A DNA stretch of 64,000 nucleotides from Selaginella moellendorffii (lineage: Eukaryota > Streptophyta > Lycopodiopsida > Selaginellales > Selaginellaceae): NCBI RefSeq assembly GCF_000143415.4, contig NW_003314307.1:1423002-1487001 (forward strand), given 5' to 3'. Shown here piece after piece: positions 56,566-64,000 of this stretch (within the stretch, counting starts at the first letter, position 1; every line of letters starts with the position of its first letter). Below the pieces are notes generated by a model. That model saw nothing but the letters and a program-made list of their open reading frames with translations. It was not told the DNA's origin and did no database searches. The translations under genes were made by a program, and so were the position numbers.

Positions 56566-57697
56566 ATGGCTGCCGCATTGGCGGGCGCTTGCGTGGTGCC
56601 GGCGGAGGCAGCGGCGATCCGGCGGAGCGGAGCTGTGGAGTTGAGGCCGCGAGAGAGATTTGTTGTGGAGCAGCAGCAACGGATATGGCGGGCGGCGACG
56701 AGCGGCAGAGAGCAATGTAGGTCAGGTGTGCGCATCAGGGCGGCCAAGAAAGTGGAGACCGGGCGATCCTTGGTGATGAGCTCCACTCTGGTTGCCGAGG
56801 AGGGCAAGGAGGAGGCGGTGGTGGATTTGTGCAAGGGGGTTCTGGATTGGGCCAGCGAATGCCAGGTATTTTTTGGAATTCTAGTATGGATTTGGCTGAT
56901 TGCTTTTGGCGTTTCCTTGATTCGATAGAAGAGCGACAAGGCGTGTGGCGTCCTCCAGTTTGAGTGCAAGGCCGATTTGCAGGAGAAGAATGTGTACCAC
57001 TTTTGGGAGCGATACGAATCGTTTCTGCATCTCACGACGTTCCGAGGTTCTCCAGAGCACGTCAAGTTCATGAAGGACGTAAGCTAGTTCTCCTTCTCTT
57101 TCACTTACGTCCATCGCCATCTCCATCTCTGGTTTTGATGGATTCATGTGCTTGCTTGCTCCCAGGTGAGACCGCTGCTCAAGAAACCAATCGGCCTCGT
57201 TGCGTACGAGTACAAGGACGGGCAGATCGGGCACGCGCGTGTTCTCATCGGTAAACTCCTTCCTTTGTATGGAACGCATGGAGATGGAACGATCCAGTGG
57301 ATTGATGGCAGGGCCCAAAGGCGAGGGTGGCTTGGACGATGCAACCGGCCAAGGCAAGCAAACATCCAGGCTCATCGCTCCAGGCGACACATACGACGAC
57401 AGCCGCGAGGACTGGGGGCTCAAGGAGGCGCTGGAGGCCAAGAAGAAGCAAAAGGCCAAGCAGTGGGAAGCTATGGAGCGGCAGAAGCAAGCGTTCCTGG
57501 CGCGGTCGCAGAAAGGCAAGGACGAGGACGAGCCATTGTCTCCCGAGGAGGCGGCGCGGCAGAAGAAGGCCCTGGCGGAGATCTTGGGCCGCTTCGAGGC
57601 GGAGAAGGCCGCCAAAGCGGCGCAGGAGAAGGAGAATCCCGGCGGCGCCGCTGGTTGGGGAGATGGTATCAAAAACTTGTTTGGTCTCAAGAAATAG
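56566..57697 (+). CDS. Plastid-targeted ABM-type (dimeric alpha-beta barrel) protein with charged C-terminal helix
   Basis: Four exons join in frame. ATG 56566 opens a transit-like Ala/Arg-rich leader (about 65 residues). The ABM-like domain follows: LVMSSTLVAEEGKEEAVVDLC, then CGVLQFECKADLQEKNVYHFWERYESFL, HLTTFRGSPEHVKFMKDVRPLLKKPIGL and an EYKDGQIGHARVLIG end. The last exon encodes a long Lys/Glu/Ala-rich helix (LKEALEAKKKQKAKQWEAM ... RFEAEKAAKAAQEKE) and ends GWGDGIKNLFGLKK. ABM folds occur in monooxygenases and heme-degrading or small-molecule-binding proteins, so the reaction cannot be stated. Plant plastid proteins with this combination exist but are poorly characterised, as far as I know. 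Introns are 50-70 bp. Confidence 0.8.
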
Positions 57698-57758
57698 AAA
57701 CTTGGCGCCACGGTTTAAAGATGTGGTTTTAGGGCTTTTCTAGGGTTCTTGAAAAGCT

Positions 57759-59271
57759 ATGGAGGAGGAGGCTGCATTGACGGAGCAGGAGACGGCCGTG
57801 TACGATCGCCAGATTCGTGTGTGGGGCGTCCAGGCGCAGAGAAGGTGGGAAGATTTTCGTCATTCGCACTGATCGGCGGCATTGCCTTTCTCCAGGCTGA
57901 GCAAATCTCGAGTGCTTGTGGCTGGATTGACTGGTGTCACAGCGGAGGTACCAAAATCTCTCTCTTTTCTCTGTGAAACTGTGTGTGCTGGATCAGGCAT
58001 GCAAGAATCTGGTCCTAGCGGGAATTGGAAGCCTCGTTGTGCTGGACGACAGGCCGGCCGTGTTTGATCCTTGTTCTTCCACATTTCTGGTGTGCCATGA
58101 CCACAACGCTTCCACTGACGAGAACAAGTCCGTTGCCGAGGTCTGTGCTGCCGCTCTTCGAGATTTCAACCCAATGGTCGACGTCACGAGTGCTCAAGGT
58201 ACTGCTGCTCAACAGTTCTTCCTCTCAAGTGTTTTTGTTTTCTCTCGTAGGCACTTCAGTGATGGATGTGGATAACTACGACGTTGTCATCCTCAACCGT
58301 GCCGCTATCAAAGACAAGGTGTGTGTGTTTACTTTTCTGTTTGATTCCCCTCCTTTTGCTCTACTTTCTTGGATGCCTTTCTTGTCATTCCTCTGATTAC
58401 TGTTTGTGTTTCTGTTCACAGAGGAGAATTAATGAGCTGTGTCGCAGATCGGCTCACAAAGTTTCCTTCTACACTGTCGACTGCATTGGTTCGCGGGGGG
58501 AAATCTTTGTCGATTTGCAGACCCATACTTACACTTCCAAGGTTTTCATTCTCCACTTTTTTTTCTTTTTATTTTTTGTCACAAATGTGCTTTGGCCTTT
58601 TCTTTTACTTGGCTGACAGGCTGCGGCGGATGCTGCCGAGAGTTGCGAGCTTACAAAGAAGTTCCCAAGCTTTGAGGTGAGACCTTGTTTCCTGGATCAT
58701 AAAACTGGTACACAATGTAAGCATGTAGGACGTATCAAGCGTTCCGTGGAACTGCCTTCCAAAGAGGATAAGTAAGCTCTTCTTTGCAATGCGAGGTAAG
58801 GGGCGCTCATTCATGTTGGGCTGGGTTCGCAACTATAACTTTGCTGGCCAGTCCTCGAAGAATTTGTTCAGGCGACGGGACGGCAAGCCGGCCCCGAAAA
58901 TCTTCCGGAGCTGCTCGCGTTGCGAACGCAAATGTGCAGCAAACAGGTGGTGGTGGTTTCGTGTATTGCGGAAGCAAAAGCTAACCTCCGCGATGGTTTT
59001 AACAGGGCGTGGCCGACTCGTTGATCCCGGAAAGCCTTCTCGCGGGGCTGGCTGGCGCGGACGGCACGGAGTTTCCACCGGTGTCTGCGATTCTGGGAGG
59101 CATCCTCGGCCAGGCAAGCCGCTCCTCTTCTCTTCCTTGTTTCCAAAGCGCTAAACTAAATCGCTACAGGAAGTGGTCAAGGCTCTGTCTGGCAAAGGAG
59201 ATCCTTTGCGAAGCTTCTTCTACTTCGACACTGACGACGGCAAAGGAATCATCGAGGAGATAATCAGTTAG
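57759..59271 (+). CDS. SAE1: SUMO-activating enzyme subunit 1 (SAE1/AOS1)
   Basis: Small subunit of the heterodimeric SUMO E1. With SAE2 it adenylates SUMO in the nucleus (family knowledge). About 9-10 exons with short introns. ATG 57759: MEEEAALTEQETAVYDRQIRVWG, the family start. Next: LSKSRVLVAGLTGVTAE and ACKNLVLAGIGSLVVLDD (nucleotide-fold region); DENKSVAEVCAAALRDFNPMV; NYDVVILNRAAI; RINELCRRSAHKVSFYTVDCIGSRGEIFVDL. A weaker middle part follows with uncertain exon edges (58620-58990), then DGTEFPPVSAILGGILGQEVVKALSGKG and SFFYFDTDDGKGIIEEIIS. SAE1 lacks the catalytic Cys, as expected. It starts 62 bp after the ABM-gene stop, so the two genes are tightly packed in tandem. Confidence 0.9.
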
Positions 59272-59386
59272 ATCGATTACACGCACACCCATTTGTTTAG
59301 GGTTGGGGTACCTCTTTGGATCCTGGCAAGGCATGTAGTCACGATTCCACTCGCTGTCCCTAGCTTTGCGGGCGGCCTGGCACTAG

Positions 59387-61360
<1,974 letters not shown>

Positions 61361-62468
61361 ATACCTTTTCTTTTTGTTGTATCGATTGTTCTCTATTTAT
61401 GTCACACCTGACGGCCAATTCTCCAGGAAGCTACAGGTTCCTTGTTTCTGGAAAACAATGTCATGAAACATCCAAATGAAAGCAAATTCTACTCAATAAA
61501 TTCTTCAAAAAGACCCTGCAAAAAGGAAAGAAGGAAACTAGGCACGAGAGTTCTCACCTGCGAAACCAATGGTTCTACTTCTGAACGTTAATCAAATGTA
61601 TCGAGTTCCGAATCAGCGAGATAAACTGATCCACGTTTCTAACGTTCTCCAAAACTCTCACTTGGTGACAAGTCCTGCATAGATGAATAAGTAAGAACAA
61701 GGTTTCCAGCTAAACATGAAAGGACATACCACTGAAAGATCAAGATCAATCCACCGAGTTGCCATCGTAGTCTTCGAGCTGTTTGAGCTCGATGGTGCTG
61801 GAAAGAATAGATCAGAAGACGTTTTTGTATGAAAGAAACCAAGAAAAAAAAACGGAAGCTCGCTTATTACGAAGAATGCTCATGTGATGCATGATTCCTG
61901 AACCCTAAACCCTCTGAAAAAATCCACATTTTTGGTGGTTTGAGCGTCCAATCCTTCTCCATGCATTTCCTGTCTAAATTCCTCACAGATCGGACAAAGA
62001 GGAATCGAGAGGCAAACGCGAGGGGCAAACGCGGCAGGCTGGAAAATCGCATCACTTGCGTCAACTGGCCTCGAGCTGGTCAAAATGCTCGTTTGTCTCG
62101 ATCAAAACTTGCTCAAAGAGATCATTCTGCAAAAGTGTCGGTGTAAGAAGACGATCTAGAAGCTCACATTGAACCGCAACAATTGATCTTCCTCAGTGTG
62201 CAGGAGCTCAAAGCACAGCTGTGTATAAATCTAATCCTCATCCAGAGGAAACGAAATGAAATAATGATATCATTCCCCACTGTTATCAGTGTGAAATTAA
62301 GATTATCATTTGAAGAATATTTCCTAGAATCTTTCAGAAACTTTCAAATATGCCAAAATCATTTTACAAAACAAAACGACATATCCTAAGATGGCCTAAA
62401 TAAACATGTAGCCTTTTTAGTAAACTTAAGCCATAAAGATCAACGGTGCTAAACCTAGGATTGAGGCT
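61361..62468 (-). other. Intergenic DNA with possible small minus-strand exons
   Basis: 1.1 kb between the kinase and the edge gene. On the minus strand three splice-bounded pieces look coding. 62219-62170: LCFELLHTEEDQLLRFN, after ACACAG and before GTGAGC. 62128-62065: NDLFEQVLIETNEHFDQLEAS, after TTTTGCAG. 61801-61753: TIELKQLEDYDGNSVD and stop, after TTTCCAG. The first two join in frame; the third cannot be joined with certainty. They may be the 3' end of a small gene whose 5' part I cannot find. No family recognised. Confidence 0.3.
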
Positions 62469-64000
62469 ATGGCGGGTGATGAAGAAATGGAAGAGCTTGT
62501 GGTGTTCATTGAAGACATAGATGGGGCAGAGGGTCATGAATTTCACCTTTCTGATGGTAGAGTGGACGTAGATGCGGTTCTGCGGGTGTTCTCGGCTACC
62601 TCCATCTCCGTGAAGCACGAGGAGCCACCAAGGGTCCGATGGAGGGCTCTTCAACCAAGAAAAGAAGATGGTCTCAGCACAGCAAAATTCCAGACTGGAT
62701 CTTCTCATGTCATTCGTCCCACAAGAGGTGTGCTACTTTCTTTTTAGGATGGCTTCGGTTTCTACTTAGTGGTTGATGTGCGTGATGTTCTTATAGTCGC
62801 TTTTCGTGCTTGGCTAGGGCGGGTTCTTGACTATGACCACTCATTGATTGGGTATGCGTTCTTTCTTTGGTCTTCTCGAGGGATTTTGGCTGTCGTCGTT
62901 TGCCTGGTGATCTGGCTATGGGGTAGTGGCGTTGTACCTGGTGGTTTGCTGGGAGCTATGGGTGATATTGGCTCCTCGTGTTGATGAGTTTGATCTTGGT
63001 TGAAGGTTTTGTTTTGTTTGTATTCACATGTTATGACAATTCCCTTGTTTCTGTTACAGCCCTACCTGTGACATCCCTCAAAGCTGCTAGGTCAGGTAAG
63101 CAGTTGCTTTTGTAGCTGTGTCAACTCTGTTATGCTTTTTGTTGCCTTGCTGACGACCTGAGCTTTATTTTCAGGTGCCCAAATCTGTGAGGTGCTGAAT
63201 CGCCTATTCTTTGACGATCTGTGGGACAATAGACAACGAATGGGCATGCCACCAAGGCGTCAGCCGGGGGCGCGGTTGCCTCCAGTACTAGAAGATACAG
63301 GCCCCTACTTCACGTTGAAGGGGCGGACCGAGACGCTCAAGCATCTCATCTTGTCGGCTGGGCGGATTTTTGCGACTTTCATGAGCACGCAAGACTCGCT
63401 TGACTACTTTCTGCGGAGGGATTTCATTATGATGGTCGTGGGGTGCCCAGGTGTGGGAAAGACAACCGTGGGTAGCTGCCTGTCGGAGCTGTTGCTAGAG
63501 TACTGGCTGGCGAACAAGGACAATCCCGAGTTCAATCAGGAGCTGGGGGAAAGTCTCAGCGACGATCTCCTTGACGCTTTTAAGGAGATGATATCCAACG
63601 TTGTACACAGTGGAAAAGACGTCCGCATGTATCACTCTCTAGAGACGGCACAGAATGGGCAGCTTATGCAACGTGAGGATGGTCTTTACTACGAGCAGAT
63701 TATGGCTTTACGGTGCCTTCATGCGGCTGTTAGTCGGATGGGTACACCAACATATGACGCATTCCTCCAAAAACTAGACAAGGGAGCTCCAGGTTTGAAG
63801 CATCAGTTGAGGCTCGACGATGTTATAGCTTTCATCAGGCAGGGTTTGGGCTTTCCTACAGGGCAAAGGATTTTTCTTTCATGGTACTTTGACGAGGCAA
63901 ACAGGGCTTCGAAGGATGGGGAGGCGACGTGGTTACAGCACATGTTTGCTGCATACGTCTCTTGGTTCAAATCCAAGCGTGCCTCGGACACGCTTGTGCT
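62469..64000 (+). CDS. P-loop NTPase-like protein of uncertain family (incomplete at window edge)
   Basis: Three exons join in exact phase: 62469-62727, 63060-63095 and 63175 to the window end, with no stop reached (at least 370 residues). The N-terminal block of about 75 residues is acidic and ordered-looking (EELVVFIEDIDGAEGHEF, RVDVDAVLRVFSATSISV). After a basic linker comes FFDDLWDNRQRMG and YFTLKGRTETLKHLILS. Then a Walker A P-loop, GCPGVGKTT, at 63441-63467 follows hydrophobic FIMMVV. SCLSELLLEYWL follows, and FLSWYFDEANRASKD near 63890 could hold a Walker B-like acidic site. This pattern (small header domain, then P-loop NTPase) recalls Crinkler-type proteins reported from some plants and many eukaryotic microbes, but I cannot confirm the family. 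Intron 1 (332 bp) is longer than the local norm. Confidence 0.6.

Overview
This 64 kb window is nuclear DNA from a vascular plant. A lycophyte such as Selaginella is my best inference. The genes are plant-type: a chloroplast 2-Cys peroxiredoxin, a PPR protein, a PM H+-ATPase ending in YTV, EXO70, a U-box/ARM ligase and a CBS-PB1 family remnant. Introns are very short (about 45-80 bp) and gene spacing in the gene-dense part is tight. No species can be proven from the sequence alone.

Layout. 1-15.4 kb is a nested retrotransposon stack. A minus-strand non-coding LTR element (LARD-like, copy A) was hit twice: by a solo LTR at 2430-3588 (target duplication ATAAT) and by a full-length Ty3/gypsy chromovirus at 3728-11357 (target duplication CTCCT). 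The 5' LTR of the chromovirus was later hit by a 287 bp MITE. 15.4-22.2 kb holds an unrecognised broken gene, a truncated CBS-PB1 gene, an intact U-box/ARM E3 ligase and shuffled fragments of that ligase gene. 22.2-30 kb is old transposon debris around a 100 bp assembly gap: LTR remnants, a gypsy pol fossil, and a decayed Helitron carrying an inserted 595 bp TRIM whose LTRs contain a 5S-rRNA-like internal promoter (Cassandra type). 29.9-35.4 kb is LARD copy B. 35.4-38.5 kb is a large inverted repeat of GAGTCCGAG-type arrays flanking a methyltransferase-like gene. 38.5-44.5 kb is AT-rich, gene-poor DNA with a solo LTR and a duplicated unknown fragment.

44.7-64 kb is the gene-rich part: chloroplast 2-Cys Prx (+), a small membrane protein (-), EXO70 (-) head-to-head with an intronless PPR gene (+), a P-type proton ATPase (-), a plastid ABM-domain protein (+), the SUMO E1 subunit SAE1 (+), an SRPK-type kinase (+), and at the edge a P-loop NTPase gene of uncertain family (+) that runs out of the window. 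These neighbours are ordinary, independently transcribed nuclear genes, and I see no operon-like or clustered pathway logic. The most interesting biology is in the mobile-element part: the 5S-promoter TRIM, the LARD/chromovirus pair with shared LTR parts, transition-only decay of the chromovirus, and the inverted-repeat methyltransferase locus.
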